A stretch of 64,000 bases of DNA from JACVRW01 sp963850205. Lineage in GTDB: Bacteria; Actinomycetota; Thermoleophilia; Solirubrobacterales; Thermoleophilaceae. Every line of letters begins with the position of its first letter. Within the stretch, counting starts at the first letter, position 1. Below the pieces are notes generated by a model. It was not told where the DNA came from. It saw only the letters and a program-made list of their open reading frames with translations, and ran no database searches. A program made the translations under genes and the position numbers. Location: assembly GCA_963850205.1 (NCBI GenBank), contig CAWKKJ010000014.1, positions 62,001 through 126,000 of the forward strand, in the 5' to 3' direction. Positions 43,571-52,440 of this stretch are shown here, one piece after another.

Positions 43571-44427
43571 CCGCCGCTCCGCTGGCCTTCGCCGCCGGCG
43601 CGCTCGGGATCGCCGGAGCGCTTCTGCTCCTGGCCCCGGCGGAGCGGCGGCCCCGCGGGCGCGGGCCGGCCGGCCCGCGGCTGGTGGGGCTGCTGGCCGC
43701 CGCGGGCGCTCGCCTGCGGCCGGGCGGCGGCGGAGCGTCGCGCGGGCTGGCCGCCCGCGTTGCGGCCGCAGGAGCTCCGGCGGGGCTGGGCGTGCGCGAG
43801 CTCATGGCGGCCAAGGCCGCGGCGGCGCTGGCGGGCGCGACGCTGGGAACGCTGCTGGCCGCCTCGGCGCCCGGGCGGCTCGGGCCCGTGCTGGCCGTTG
43901 CCGCCCCGCTGGCGGGATTTCTCGCGCCCGACGTCTGGCTGGCTCGGCTCGCCGCGGCTCGGGCCCGCAGGGTGAGGCGCGACCTCCCGGCTCTGCTCGA
44001 TCTTCTGCGCGTGACCTGCGAGGCGGGTCGCTCGCTGCCGGAGGCGCTCGTCTCGGTGGCCGAGCGGGCGGGCGGGCCGCTGGCGCGGGAATGGAGGGCG
44101 GCCGGCCGCGAGGTGGCGCTCGGCGTCCCGCTCGAGACGGCCCTGGCCGGGATGGCGGAGCGCCTGCCGATGCCCGAGGTCCGGGCCCTGGTGGCGGCGC
44201 TCGAGCGCGCCCGGCGGCACGGCGCGGCGCCGACCGAGGCGCTCGCCGCCCAGGCCCGCGACGCGCGCTTCTCCCTGGCCCGGCGCATCCGCGAGGACGC
44301 GGCGCGGGCCGGGCCGAAGATCCAGCTGGTGGTGGCTTTGCTGCTGGTCCCCTCCGTCTTGCTGCTGGTCGCGGCCGCGCTGGCCGCGGCGCTGATCGGC
44401 CAGGAAACCGAGCTGTTACCGCGGTAG
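43567..44427 (+). CDS. tadC: Tad pilus membrane protein TadC-like
   Basis: A 286-aa second T2SSF-family membrane protein. A signal-like first helix is followed by an Arg/Gly-rich loop, two helices (AAALAGATLGTLLAAS, VLAVAAPLAGFLAPDVW), the cytosolic core RRDLPALLDLLRVTCEAGRS and PLETALAGMAERLPMPEV, and a last helix (VVALLLVPSVLLLVAAALAA). GTG start overlaps tadB. No pilin, prepilin peptidase or secretin gene is present nearby. Confidence 0.8.
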   Translation: MTAAPLAFAAGALGIAGALLLLAPAERRPRGRGPAGPRLVGLLAAAGARLRPGGGGASRGLAARVAAAGAPAGLGVRELMAAKAAAALAGATLGTLLAASAPGRLGPVLAVAAPLAGFLAPDVWLARLAAARARRVRRDLPALLDLLRVTCEAGRSLPEALVSVAERAGGPLAREWRAAGREVALGVPLETALAGMAERLPMPEVRALVAALERARRHGAAPTEALAAQARDARFSLARRIREDAARAGPKIQLVVALLLVPSVLLLVAAALAAALIGQETELLPR

Positions 44428-44580
44428 CACGGCGCTCCGGTTCCTCCCGCTGCAACGACTCTTGCGCCCGCCCGGCCCGCCGGCCAGGGCGCACCCGAGC
44501 CTCCCACCGGCGCCGATCCCGCTCTCAGAGCGGCGACGCGCCCCCGCGTACGCGCCAATGCACGGCGACCGGACGGAAAA

Positions 44581-44630
44581 GTGGGTGAAGGTGTTGCAGA
44601 GTGGGAGAGAGTGGGGTACGGTGGCCGCAG
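44581..44630 (+). promoter_or_regulatory. dcw promoter inside five MraZ-type repeats
   Basis: Units begin GTGGG, GTGTT, GTGGG, GTGGG and GTGGC exactly every 10 nt from 44581, matching the GTGGG-N5 direct repeats bound by MraZ. TTGCAG (44594-44599), 17 nt and TACGGT (44617-44622) form a good sigma-A promoter within the repeats, so MraZ would compete directly with RNA polymerase. Autorepression of the cluster is the established role of MraZ in other bacteria. Confidence 0.85.
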
Positions 44631-44636
44631 CAATCG

Positions 44637-44675
44637 ACCGGAGTGGCGGGGCTCCTCCCACTCCGCCACTCCGGT
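44637..44675 (+). other. mraZ leader stem-loop
   Basis: A perfect 13-bp stem, 44637-44649 pairing with 44663-44675, with a 13-nt loop rich in CT. It lies in the transcribed leader, 22 nt before the mraZ start. It has no T tract, so it may be an attenuator, an RNA-stability element or a protein site. Confidence 0.55.
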
Positions 44676-44697
44676 CACGACTCTCTAGGAATGACCG

Positions 44698-45132
44698 TTG
44701 GCGTTTCGGGGCCACTTCGAGCACACCTTGGACGCGAAGAACCGGCTAAGCATTCCGGCTCGGTTCCGCGCCTCCTTCTCCGGCGGCGTCGTGCTCTCCA
44801 AGAGTCCCGAGCCCTGCGTGGCGGTCTGGACCCCCGACACCCACGAGACGATCATCGAGCGAGCCCTGGGCGGGCTCAACCCGATGGGCTCCGAGTACCG
44901 CAAGCTCTCGCGCTTCTACCAGGGCAACTCCTTCGAGATCGACCTCGACGCCTCGGGCCGGGTGATCCTTCCCCCGCCGCTCCTGGGCCATGCAGGGATC
45001 GCCAAGGACGTCGTCGTCGTTGGGGTGGGCGACCACCTCGAGGTGTGGAGCTCCGAGCGCTGGACCCAGGAGCAGCAGTCGCTCGACGCCGAGATCGAGG
45101 AGGTGACGGAGCGCCTTGGCCATCCTTCTTGA
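44698..45132 (+). CDS. mraZ: transcriptional regulator MraZ
   Basis: A 144-aa DNA-binding protein with two AbrB-like domains. The first has FRGHFEHTLDAKNRLSIPAR, the second EIDLDASGRVILPPPLLGHA, both with the DxxxR pattern. MraZ binds GTGGG repeats upstream of its own gene, which are present here. TTG start with AGGA at 44687; an ATG at 44691 is in a different frame. First gene of the division and cell-wall cluster; two nt before rsmH if that starts at ATG. Confidence 0.92.
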   Translation: MAFRGHFEHTLDAKNRLSIPARFRASFSGGVVLSKSPEPCVAVWTPDTHETIIERALGGLNPMGSEYRKLSRFYQGNSFEIDLDASGRVILPPPLLGHAGIAKDVVVVGVGDHLEVWSSERWTQEQQSLDAEIEEVTERLGHPS

Positions 45133-45133
45133 C

Positions 45134-46099
45134 ATGACGGGCACCCACGTCCCCGTGTTGGCCGGCGAGCTGGTCGACCTCACCCGGCCCGGACCCGGCG
45201 AGACCGCCGTGGACTGCACCTTCGGCGCCGGCGGGCACGCCCGCCTGGTGGCCGAGCGCCTTGGAGCTACCGGAACGCTGATCTGCATCGACCGCGATCC
45301 GGCCGCCGAGGAGCACTACGACGACTTCGCGCGCGAGGCGCCCTGCGAGACCCGCTTCCTGCGCATGGACTACGCGGAGGGCCTGGCCCTTCTCGGGGGC
45401 GAGGGACTGGCCGCCGATCTGGTCTACCTGGACCTGGGGATCTCCTCCATGCAGGTGGACGCGCGCGAGCGCGGCTTCTCCTACTCCTACGACGCCCCGC
45501 TCGACATGCGCATGGACCCCGGCCAGGAGCTCGACGCGCGCACGGTGATCAACGAGTGGGACGAGCGGCGGCTGGCCCAGCTGTTCCGCCGCCTGGGCGA
45601 GGAGCCGAACGCCCGCCGCATCGCCCGCGAGGTCACGCGCCGGCGCGAGAGCGCCCCGATCGAGACCACCGCCGAGCTGGTGGAGGCGATCGAGGCGGCG
45701 CTGCCGGCCGCGGTCCGGCGCCGCTTCGGCGGCGGCCATCCCGGCAAGCGCGTGTTCCAGGCCGTGCGCATCGCGGTCAACGAGGAGCTCGAGTCGCTCG
45801 ACCGCGCGCTCCCGCTGGCCTGGGCGCTGCTGCGCGACGGTGGGCGCCTCGCGGGCATCGCCTTCCACTCCCTGGAGGACCGGCGCGTCAAGCGTTTCCT
45901 GGCCGAGCGGGCGCAGGGCTGTGTCTGCCCACCGGACTTTCCCATCTGCGTCTGCGGGCGCGAGCCCGAGGCCGAGCTGCTCACGCGCCGGGCGGTGGCC
46001 CCGACGCCCGGGGAGATCGGGCACAACCCGCGGGCGAAGTCGGGACGTCTGCGGGCCGCCCGCAAGCTCGCCCAGCCGGCCGAGGCGGGCGAGGGCTGA
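45134..46099 (+). CDS. rsmH: 16S rRNA (cytosine1402-N4)-methyltransferase
   Basis: A 321-aa RsmH (MraW). GTHVPVLAGELVDL opens the protein, motif I is DCTFGAGGHARLVAERL, then the SAM-binding ICIDRDP, DLGISSMQVDARERGFSY, VFQAVRIAVNEELESL and GGRLAGIAFHSLEDRRVKRF. Start taken at ATG 45134; TTG 45116 would overlap mraZ and add six residues. It overlaps the FtsL-like gene (TGATG). Confidence 0.9.
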   Translation: MTGTHVPVLAGELVDLTRPGPGETAVDCTFGAGGHARLVAERLGATGTLICIDRDPAAEEHYDDFAREAPCETRFLRMDYAEGLALLGGEGLAADLVYLDLGISSMQVDARERGFSYSYDAPLDMRMDPGQELDARTVINEWDERRLAQLFRRLGEEPNARRIAREVTRRRESAPIETTAELVEAIEAALPAAVRRRFGGGHPGKRVFQAVRIAVNEELESLDRALPLAWALLRDGGRLAGIAFHSLEDRRVKRFLAERAQGCVCPPDFPICVCGREPEAELLTRRAVAPTPGEIGHNPRAKSGRLRAARKLAQPAEAGEG

Positions 46100-46965
46100 T
46101 GGCCCGCTCGGCGGCCACCGCCGTCACGCGGCCGCAGCCCCGGCGGTCGCGTCCGCAGCGCGAGCGGCCCCACCCCGCGCGCCCGCAGCGCCCGCGGTCG
46201 CGGCCCGCGGATCACGGGCGCCGGGCCCACGCGTCGCGGGCCACCGCCGCGCCGGCGCTTCCCCGGCGCCTGATCGAGGCCCCCTTCGCCCGGGCCGCCC
46301 GGGCCCGGACCGGCGGGGTGCTCGACGCGCTACTCGCCGGCCGCGGGTGGATCGTGCTGATCGGCCTGCTGCTCGCCGGGATCGTGTTCTTCAACGTCGA
46401 CCTGCTTCAGATGAACCGGGACATCGCCATGGACACCGAGCGCGCCGCCGCGCTGAAGCGCGAGAACGGCCGTCTACGGCTCGACGTGGCCAAGCTCGCC
46501 TCGAGTGAGCGGATCCAGGAGGCCGCGGCGCGCCTCGGGCTGGTGCTGCCCGCGCCCGGCGAGGTCCGCTACCTGAAGGCCCGCCCGGGCCTTGACGCGC
46601 GGCGTGCGTCACGCCGCATCACCGAGCCGACCGACCTCTTCAGCGTGCCGGCGCCCGCGGCTGCGGTGCCGCCGGTGACCGCGGGCTCGACCACGCCGGG
46701 CACCACGACAGCGGCGCCGGTCATCGACCCGGTTACCGGCAATCAGGTCGACCCGTACACCGGCGACCCGATCGATCCCGCAGCCGCGACGCCGCCGACC
46801 ATCGATCCGGTGACGGGCAACACAGTCGATCCCGCCACGGGCGCGCCGATCGACCCGGCCACCGGCGCTCCCCTGGCCGCCGGCACGCCCCCCGCGGCCG
46901 GCACGCAGGGCGCCGCCGCCACACCTCAGACCGCCCCTGCCACGACCGGCACCCCCACGGGGTAG
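46099..46965 (+). CDS. ftsL: FtsL-like division protein with DPxTG-repeat C-terminal tail
   Basis: A 288-aa bitopic membrane protein in the ftsL position between rsmH and ftsI. About 95 basic, Arg/Pro-rich cytosolic residues precede a membrane helix (WIVLIGLLLAGIVFFNVDLL). A coiled coil follows (RAAALKRENGRLRLDVAKLA), typical of FtsL/DivIC, then LGLVLPAPGEVRYL. The last 95 residues are unusual: a Thr/Pro/Ala-rich segment with five DPxTG units, built from two roughly 60-nt DNA repeats (about 46723-46865). Function as a divisome scaffold is by position and topology. Confidence 0.75.
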   Translation: MARSAATAVTRPQPRRSRPQRERPHPARPQRPRSRPADHGRRAHASRATAAPALPRRLIEAPFARAARARTGGVLDALLAGRGWIVLIGLLLAGIVFFNVDLLQMNRDIAMDTERAAALKRENGRLRLDVAKLASSERIQEAAARLGLVLPAPGEVRYLKARPGLDARRASRRITEPTDLFSVPAPAAAVPPVTAGSTTPGTTTAAPVIDPVTGNQVDPYTGDPIDPAAATPPTIDPVTGNTVDPATGAPIDPATGAPLAAGTPPAAGTQGAAATPQTAPATTGTPTG

Positions 46966-48647
46966 TGGCGCGCCCGCCACGCCGCCCGGCCCGGCCCCGG
47001 CGCGTGCCCGTCCGCCTGGTCGAGCGACGCATTGGCCTGCTGTTCACGCTGTTCCTGGTGCTGCTGGCCCTGGCCGGCCTGCGGGCCGTCTGGATCGGGA
47101 CGGTGAAGGCGGGCTCGCTGTCGGAGCGGGCGGTGAGCCAGCAGGTCGAGGACCTCACGGTCAACGCTCGCCGGGGCACGATCTTCGACCGCAACGGGGT
47201 GGAGCTCGCCGTGTCGGAGGACGCTGTCACGGTGTTCGCCAACCCCTTTCTGATCGACGACCCGGTGCGCGTGGCGGCGAAGCTCACCCCGCTGATGGGC
47301 GGCGAGGAGGACGAGCTGCTGGAGAAGCTCTCGGACCGCAAACAGGGCTTCGTCTACCTGCGCCGCAAGATGGACGCCACCCTCGGCGAGAAGGTGGAGA
47401 AGCTCGAGATCGAGGGGATCGGGACGATGACCGAGCCCAAGCGCACCTATCCCCAGCGGCACCTCGCCTCGCAGGTGCTCGGCATGGTGGGCACGGATAA
47501 CTTCGGGCTCTCGGGGCTGGAGCACGCCCGCGAGGACCGGCTGGGCGGGGAGAACGGCGAGCGCCGGATGGTCAAGGACGCGCTCGGGGAACCCGTGAGC
47601 ATGGTCGAGATCAAGCGCGCCGAGGCCGGTCGGAACCTGCACCTCACGATCGACGCGGCCATCCAGGAGCGCGCCGAGGCGGCGCTGGCCGAGGTTGGAC
47701 AGACCTACACGCCGGCGGGGGCCACGGCGCTGGTGATGGACCCGCGCACCGGGGCGATCCTGGCCCTGGCCAACTGGCCGCGCGTGGACGCCAACAACGT
47801 GGGCGGTGCTCCCGGCTACGCCCGCCAGAACCGCGCGATCCTGACGAGCTACGAGCCCGGCTCCACCTTCAAGGCCTTCACCGTCGCCGGGGCGATGGAG
47901 GAGAAGCTGATCGAGCCGGACACCCAGCTCACCGTTCCGCCGCTGATCCAGGTGGCCGACCGCACCATCGGCGAGGCGCACGAGGGAGGCGGCGGCACCC
48001 TCACCGTCGCGGACATCCTGGCCCAGTCCTCGAACGTGGGCTCGGTGATGATCGGGCTGAAGCTGGGCGCCCAGCGCTTCGACCGCTGGGTCCGCCGCTT
48101 CGGCTTCGGCACCAAGACCGGGGTGGACCTGCCCGGCGAGCAGCAGGGCATCGTCCTGCGGCCCGAGGACTACTCGGGCTCGTCCATGGGCAACATGCCG
48201 ATCGGGCAGGGCATCGCGGTCACGCCCATCCAGATGGCCGCGGCCTATACCGCGATCGCGAACGGGGGCGTGCTGCGCGAGCCCTACGTTCTCGCCGGGG
48301 GCCGGCGGCCACCCAGGCGGGTGCTGTCGCAGCGCAACGCCGACCGGGTGTCGAAGATGCTGGAGGGGGTCCTCGCCGCCGGGGGGACCGCTGAGGAGGC
48401 CTCGGTGGACGGCTACACCCTGGCCGGCAAGACCGGAACGGCCGAGAAGGCCGAGGACGGCGGCTACTCCAAGACCGACTTCGTGGCCTCCTTCATCGGC
48501 TACGCCCCCGCGCGCGATCCGCGGCTGCTCGTGGCGGTGATGGTCGACGAGCCGCGTGGCTCGATCTACGGCGGAACGGTGGCTGCGCCGGCCTTCGAGC
48601 GCATCGTCGAGTTCGCGCTGCCCTATTTGAAGATCCCGCCGGGGTGA
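46965..48647 (+). CDS. ftsI: penicillin-binding protein, FtsI/PBP2x type
   Basis: A 560-aa class B transpeptidase for septal peptidoglycan. One N-terminal membrane anchor (GLLFTLFLVLLALAGLRAVW), the pedestal domain with RRGTIFDRNGVELA, then the transpeptidase with SxxK in EPGSTFKAF (Ser about 300), SxN in QSSNVGSVM (about 354) and KTG in AGKTGTAEKAE (about 487). No PASTA domains. GTG start overlaps the ftsL-like stop by one nt. Pairs with FtsW encoded in the same cluster. Confidence 0.93.
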   Translation: MARPPRRPARPRRVPVRLVERRIGLLFTLFLVLLALAGLRAVWIGTVKAGSLSERAVSQQVEDLTVNARRGTIFDRNGVELAVSEDAVTVFANPFLIDDPVRVAAKLTPLMGGEEDELLEKLSDRKQGFVYLRRKMDATLGEKVEKLEIEGIGTMTEPKRTYPQRHLASQVLGMVGTDNFGLSGLEHAREDRLGGENGERRMVKDALGEPVSMVEIKRAEAGRNLHLTIDAAIQERAEAALAEVGQTYTPAGATALVMDPRTGAILALANWPRVDANNVGGAPGYARQNRAILTSYEPGSTFKAFTVAGAMEEKLIEPDTQLTVPPLIQVADRTIGEAHEGGGGTLTVADILAQSSNVGSVMIGLKLGAQRFDRWVRRFGFGTKTGVDLPGEQQGIVLRPEDYSGSSMGNMPIGQGIAVTPIQMAAAYTAIANGGVLREPYVLAGGRRPPRRVLSQRNADRVSKMLEGVLAAGGTAEEASVDGYTLAGKTGTAEKAEDGGYSKTDFVASFIGYAPARDPRLLVAVMVDEPRGSIYGGTVAAPAFERIVEFALPYLKIPPG

Positions 48648-48694
48648 CGCTCACACAGAGGGCGCCCGGGCGGCGGGTATCCTGCGGTCGGACC

Positions 48695-50116
48695 ATGACC
48701 CTTCGCGAGCTGATGGGGAATGGGGCCTCCGAGGTCGAGATCTCGGGTCTCGCCTACTCGAGTCAGAGCGTCACGCCCGGGACGCTCTTTTTTTGCGTCC
48801 CCGGCTACCGGGCCGACGGCCACGACTTCGCTCCGCAGGCGGTGGCCCGCGGCGCCGTGGCGCTGGTATGCCAGCGACCCCTGGGTCTCGGCGTGCCCGA
48901 GGTGATGGTGCCCGACGTGCGGGCCGCAATGGGCCCGGCGGCGGCCCGCTTCTACGGCGATCCCACCGCGGAGCTGCGCGTGGCCGGGATCACGGGGACC
49001 AACGGCAAGACCACCACCGCCTTCCTGCTGCGCCACCTGCTCGAGGCCGGCGGCGTGCGCTGCGGGCTGCTGGGCACCATCAAGCGCGTGGTGGGCGGCA
49101 CCGAGGAGGACGTGGAACGCACCACCCCCGAGGCCATCGACCTCCAGGCCACCTTCCGCCGCATGCTCGACGGGGGAGACGAGGCCTGCGCGATGGAGGT
49201 CTCCTCGCACGCGCTGGAGCTCGGCCGCGCCGCCGGCATCCGCTTCGCCTGCCGGGTGTTCACCAACCTGACCCAGGACCACCTCGACTTCCACGAGAAC
49301 ATGGAGGCCTACTTCGCCGCCAAGCGGCGGTTGTTCGATAGCGAAGGGCCCTCGATCGTCAACGCCGACGACGAGTACGGGCGGCGCCTCGCCGGCGAGG
49401 TGGAGAGCATCACCTTCGCGATCGACCGCCCGGCCGACTACCGCGCCCGCGAGGTCCGCTTCGACCTGATGGGCTCGCGCTTTGTCTGCGAGACCCCGGA
49501 CGGGACGCTGGAGCTCGAGTCGCCGCTGCCGGGTCTGTTCAACGTGCAGAACGTGCTGGCCGCGGTGGCCGCGGCCCGGACGCTGGGCGTGCCACGGGGC
49601 GCGATCGTGGCCGCCCTGCCGGAGTTCGGCCGGGTGCCGGGTCGCTTCGAGCCGGTGGACGAGGGCCAGGACTTCGGGGTGCTGGTGGACTACGCGCACA
49701 CGCCCGACTCGCTCGAGAACGTGCTGCGGGCCGCGCGCGAGCTCACCGAGGGACGGCTGCACGTGGTGTTCGGGGCCGGGGGCGACCGCGACCGGGGCAA
49801 GCGGCCGCTGATGGGCGACGCGGCCCGGCGGCTGGCCGACCGCGTGCTGGTGACCTCGGACAACCCCCGCAGCGAGGAGCCCGAGGCGATCATCGACCAG
49901 ATCATGGAGGGGGCCGGACCGCAGGCCGAGCGGGAGAGCGACCGCCGCGCCGCGATCGCGCTGGCGGTGGAGACCGCGGCTTCCGGGGACGTCGTCGTGA
50001 TCGCCGGCAAGGGCCACGAGCAGGGACAGGAGTTCGAGAACGGGCGCAAGGAGCCCTTCGACGACAAGAGCGTGGCCGCCGCCGCCCTGCGCAGCCGTCT
50101 GGGGGCCCGCGCGTGA
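48695..50116 (+). CDS. murE: UDP-MurNAc-tripeptide synthetase, meso-DAP adding (MurE)
   Basis: A 473-aa Mur ligase that adds the third amino acid to the peptidoglycan stem. ATP site GITGTNGKTTTAFLLR, carbamylated-Lys region EVSSHALELGRAAGIRF, DHLDFHENMEAYFAAK, DYAHTPDSLENVL, and the DNPRSEEP motif, which selects meso-diaminopimelate rather than lysine. A TTTTTTT run at 48788-48794 lies near the start. TATCCT at 48678-48683, 11 nt before the ATG, suggests an internal promoter. Confidence 0.93.
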   Translation: MTLRELMGNGASEVEISGLAYSSQSVTPGTLFFCVPGYRADGHDFAPQAVARGAVALVCQRPLGLGVPEVMVPDVRAAMGPAAARFYGDPTAELRVAGITGTNGKTTTAFLLRHLLEAGGVRCGLLGTIKRVVGGTEEDVERTTPEAIDLQATFRRMLDGGDEACAMEVSSHALELGRAAGIRFACRVFTNLTQDHLDFHENMEAYFAAKRRLFDSEGPSIVNADDEYGRRLAGEVESITFAIDRPADYRAREVRFDLMGSRFVCETPDGTLELESPLPGLFNVQNVLAAVAAARTLGVPRGAIVAALPEFGRVPGRFEPVDEGQDFGVLVDYAHTPDSLENVLRAARELTEGRLHVVFGAGGDRDRGKRPLMGDAARRLADRVLVTSDNPRSEEPEAIIDQIMEGAGPQAERESDRRAAIALAVETAASGDVVVIAGKGHEQGQEFENGRKEPFDDKSVAAAALRSRLGARA

Positions 50117-51465
50117 TCGACCTGGGTGCAGGGCGCCTGGCCGCGGCGGCCGGGGGCGAGCTCGTCGCCGGCGCGCCCGAGGGAGCCGGCCCCGAGCGGG
50201 CGGTGATCGACTCGCGCGCGGTCCAGCCCGGCGACCTGTTCGTGGGGCTGCCCGGCGCGAGCGCCGACGGAGGCCGATTCGCCCCCAATGCGCTCGAGCA
50301 GGGCGCCTGGGGGGTGCTGGTGAGCCCGGCCGGCCGCGAGGCCGCGCTGGCCGCGGTCGAGGGGGCGGTGGGCGGCTCGCCCTGCGCGAACGCGGGCGTG
50401 ATCGTGGCCGCCGATCCTCTGGCCGCGCTGCAGCGGCTGGCCACCGCATGGCGCCGCGAGCTGGGCTGCCGGGTGGCGGGGGTCACCGGCTCGACGGGCA
50501 AGACCTCGACCAAGGACATCCTGGCCGCGCTCCTGCGGCCCCGCGCGCGCACCCATTCCAGCCGCGAGAACTACAACACCGAGATCGGGTTGCCCCTCAC
50601 CGTGCTCGAAGCGGCGCGCGGCACCGACGCGCTGGTGCTGGAGATGGCCATGCGCGGCGAGGGCCAGATCGCGGAGCTGGCCGCCATCGCCGAGCCCGAC
50701 GTGGGCGTGATCGTGAACGTCGGCCCGGTGCACCTCGAGCTGCTGGGCACCGTCGAGCGGGTGGCGGCGGCCAAGGCCGAGCTGATCCGCGACCTCCGTC
50801 CCGGCGCGGCCTGCGTGGTGCCCGCGAGCGAGCCGCTGCTGGCCGGGCATCTGCGCGACGACCTGGACACGTGGACCTTCGGCCCCGGCGGGCACGTACA
50901 GCTGCTGGGGATGGCCGACGGCCGGGCCGAGATCGAGGCGCGCGGCGAGCTGCTGGAGCTCGAGTTGCCCTACGCCCAGCCCCACAACCTGTTGAACACG
51001 CTGGCCGCCGTGGCCGCGGCGCGGGCGGCCGGCTTCGCCGTGGGCGGGCCCGTGGACGTCCGCTTCTCCTCGCTGCGCGGGGAGGTGGTGGAGCTCGCCG
51101 GGGGCGTGACCGTGGTGAACGACTGCTACAACGCCAACCCGATGTCGATGCGGGCCGCCCTCGACCACCTCGCCCAGAGTCCGGCCGAGCGGCGGATCGC
51201 CGTGCTGGGCACCATGGCCGAGCTGGGCCCCGAGTCGCCCGGCTTCCACCGCGAGATCGGCGCGCACGCGGCCGCGCTGGGCATCGACGTGCTGGTGGCG
51301 GTGGGCGAGGAGGCGCTCGGCTACCGCGACGGGTACGAGGGCGAGACCTACCCGGTGGAGACCCCCGAGGAGGCCGGCGCGCTGCTCGAGGAGCTCGCGC
51401 TCCCGGGGGACCGCGTGCTGGTGAAGGGCTCGCGCTCGGTGGGCCTGGAGAGAGTCCTGGCCTGA
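50113..51465 (+). CDS. murF: UDP-MurNAc-tripeptide:D-Ala-D-Ala ligase (MurF)
   Basis: A 450-aa Mur ligase that adds D-Ala-D-Ala. The N-terminal domain has VIDSRAVQPGDLFVGLPG; the ATP site is GVTGSTGKTSTKDILAALL, followed by SRENYNTEIGLPLTVL, EMAMRGEGQIAELA, NVGPVHLELLG and VNDCYNANPMSMRAALD. Overlaps murE (GTGA) and ends three nt before mraY. Confidence 0.93.
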   Translation: MIDLGAGRLAAAAGGELVAGAPEGAGPERAVIDSRAVQPGDLFVGLPGASADGGRFAPNALEQGAWGVLVSPAGREAALAAVEGAVGGSPCANAGVIVAADPLAALQRLATAWRRELGCRVAGVTGSTGKTSTKDILAALLRPRARTHSSRENYNTEIGLPLTVLEAARGTDALVLEMAMRGEGQIAELAAIAEPDVGVIVNVGPVHLELLGTVERVAAAKAELIRDLRPGAACVVPASEPLLAGHLRDDLDTWTFGPGGHVQLLGMADGRAEIEARGELLELELPYAQPHNLLNTLAAVAAARAAGFAVGGPVDVRFSSLRGEVVELAGGVTVVNDCYNANPMSMRAALDHLAQSPAERRIAVLGTMAELGPESPGFHREIGAHAAALGIDVLVAVGEEALGYRDGYEGETYPVETPEEAGALLEELALPGDRVLVKGSRSVGLERVLA

Positions 51466-51468
51466 TCC

Positions 51469-52440
51469 ATGCTGGGCGAGATCCTGATCGGGGGCCTGGG
51501 CTCCCTGCTCATCTGCATGTTCCTGGGGCCGCGGTTCATCGAGTTCCTGCGCGTCAAGGAGTTCGGCCAGCAGATCCGCGAGGAGGGGCCCGCCGGCCAC
51601 GCGGGCAAGGCGGGCACCCCCACGATGGGCGGCCTGGTCCTGCTGCTGGCGGTGCTGGTGCCCTTCCTGATCCTGTCGGAGTACCGGGTCCAGAGCGTCG
51701 CGCTGCTGTTCACGATCTTGGCCATGGCGGCGCTGGGCTTCGCCGACGACTGGACGAAGCTGCGCCGGCGCCGCTCGCTCGGGATATCGGGCAAGACCAA
51801 GCTGGCCGTGCAGGCCCTCACCGCGATCGGGCTCTGGTTGCTGGTCCGCGAGGTCGGTGTGGAGGACACCCTGCGGCTGCGCGTCGTGGACGCGTCGATC
51901 GACCTGGGCGTGGCCTACCCGGTGCTGATCTTCCTGGTGCTCGCCGGCGCCACCAACGGCGTGAACCTCACCGACGGCCTGGACGGCCTCGCCGCCGGCT
52001 GCGCGACGATCGTCTTCCTCACCTACACGGCCATGACCTTCATCACCACCGGCCAGCAGGACCTGGCCCTGTTGTCGGCCTGCCTGGTGGGGGCCTGCGT
52101 CGGCTTTCTGTGGTTCAACTCGTTCCCCGCCTCCGTGTTCATGGGCGACACCGGCTCGCTCGCCCTGGGGGGCGCGATCGCCGCGCTGGCGGTGCTCACC
52201 AAGAGCGAGGTGCTCTTGATCCTGATCGGCGGCATCTTCGTGATCGAGGCCCTGTCGGTGGCCATCCAGGTCTTCTCCTTCCAGCGCTTTCGCCGCCGGA
52301 TCTTCCTGATGGCGCCGATCCACCACCACTTCGAGCTGCTGGGCTGGTCGGAGACGAAGATCATCCTGCGCTTCTGGATCGTGGCCGCGATCTGCGCGGC
52401 GATCGGCTTCACGCTCTACCAGCAGTCGGTCACCCCGTGA
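51469..52440 (+). CDS. mraY: phospho-N-acetylmuramoyl-pentapeptide transferase (MraY)
   Basis: A 323-aa integral membrane enzyme that makes lipid I from UDP-MurNAc-pentapeptide and undecaprenyl phosphate. Catalytic region DDWTKLRRRRSLGISGKTKL, NLTDGLDGLAAG with the DGLDG Mg-binding site, FMGDTGSLALGG, and the closing MAPIHHHFELLGWSETKI. About ten membrane helices. Three nt after murF; its stop overlaps murD. Confidence 0.95.
   Translation: MLGEILIGGLGSLLICMFLGPRFIEFLRVKEFGQQIREEGPAGHAGKAGTPTMGGLVLLLAVLVPFLILSEYRVQSVALLFTILAMAALGFADDWTKLRRRRSLGISGKTKLAVQALTAIGLWLLVREVGVEDTLRLRVVDASIDLGVAYPVLIFLVLAGATNGVNLTDGLDGLAAGCATIVFLTYTAMTFITTGQQDLALLSACLVGACVGFLWFNSFPASVFMGDTGSLALGGAIAALAVLTKSEVLLILIGGIFVIEALSVAIQVFSFQRFRRRIFLMAPIHHHFELLGWSETKIILRFWIVAAICAAIGFTLYQQSVTP

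Noticed and set aside
48788..48794. Run of seven T in murE as a programmed slippage site
   Set aside because: The zero frame continues as a full normal MurE, so there is no need for frameshifting; it is only a possible error spot.
49690..52329. Long minus-strand open frame opposite murE, murF and mraY
   Set aside because: Low-complexity His/Gln/Arg-rich translation, no ribosome site, and conserved Mur genes on the other strand.
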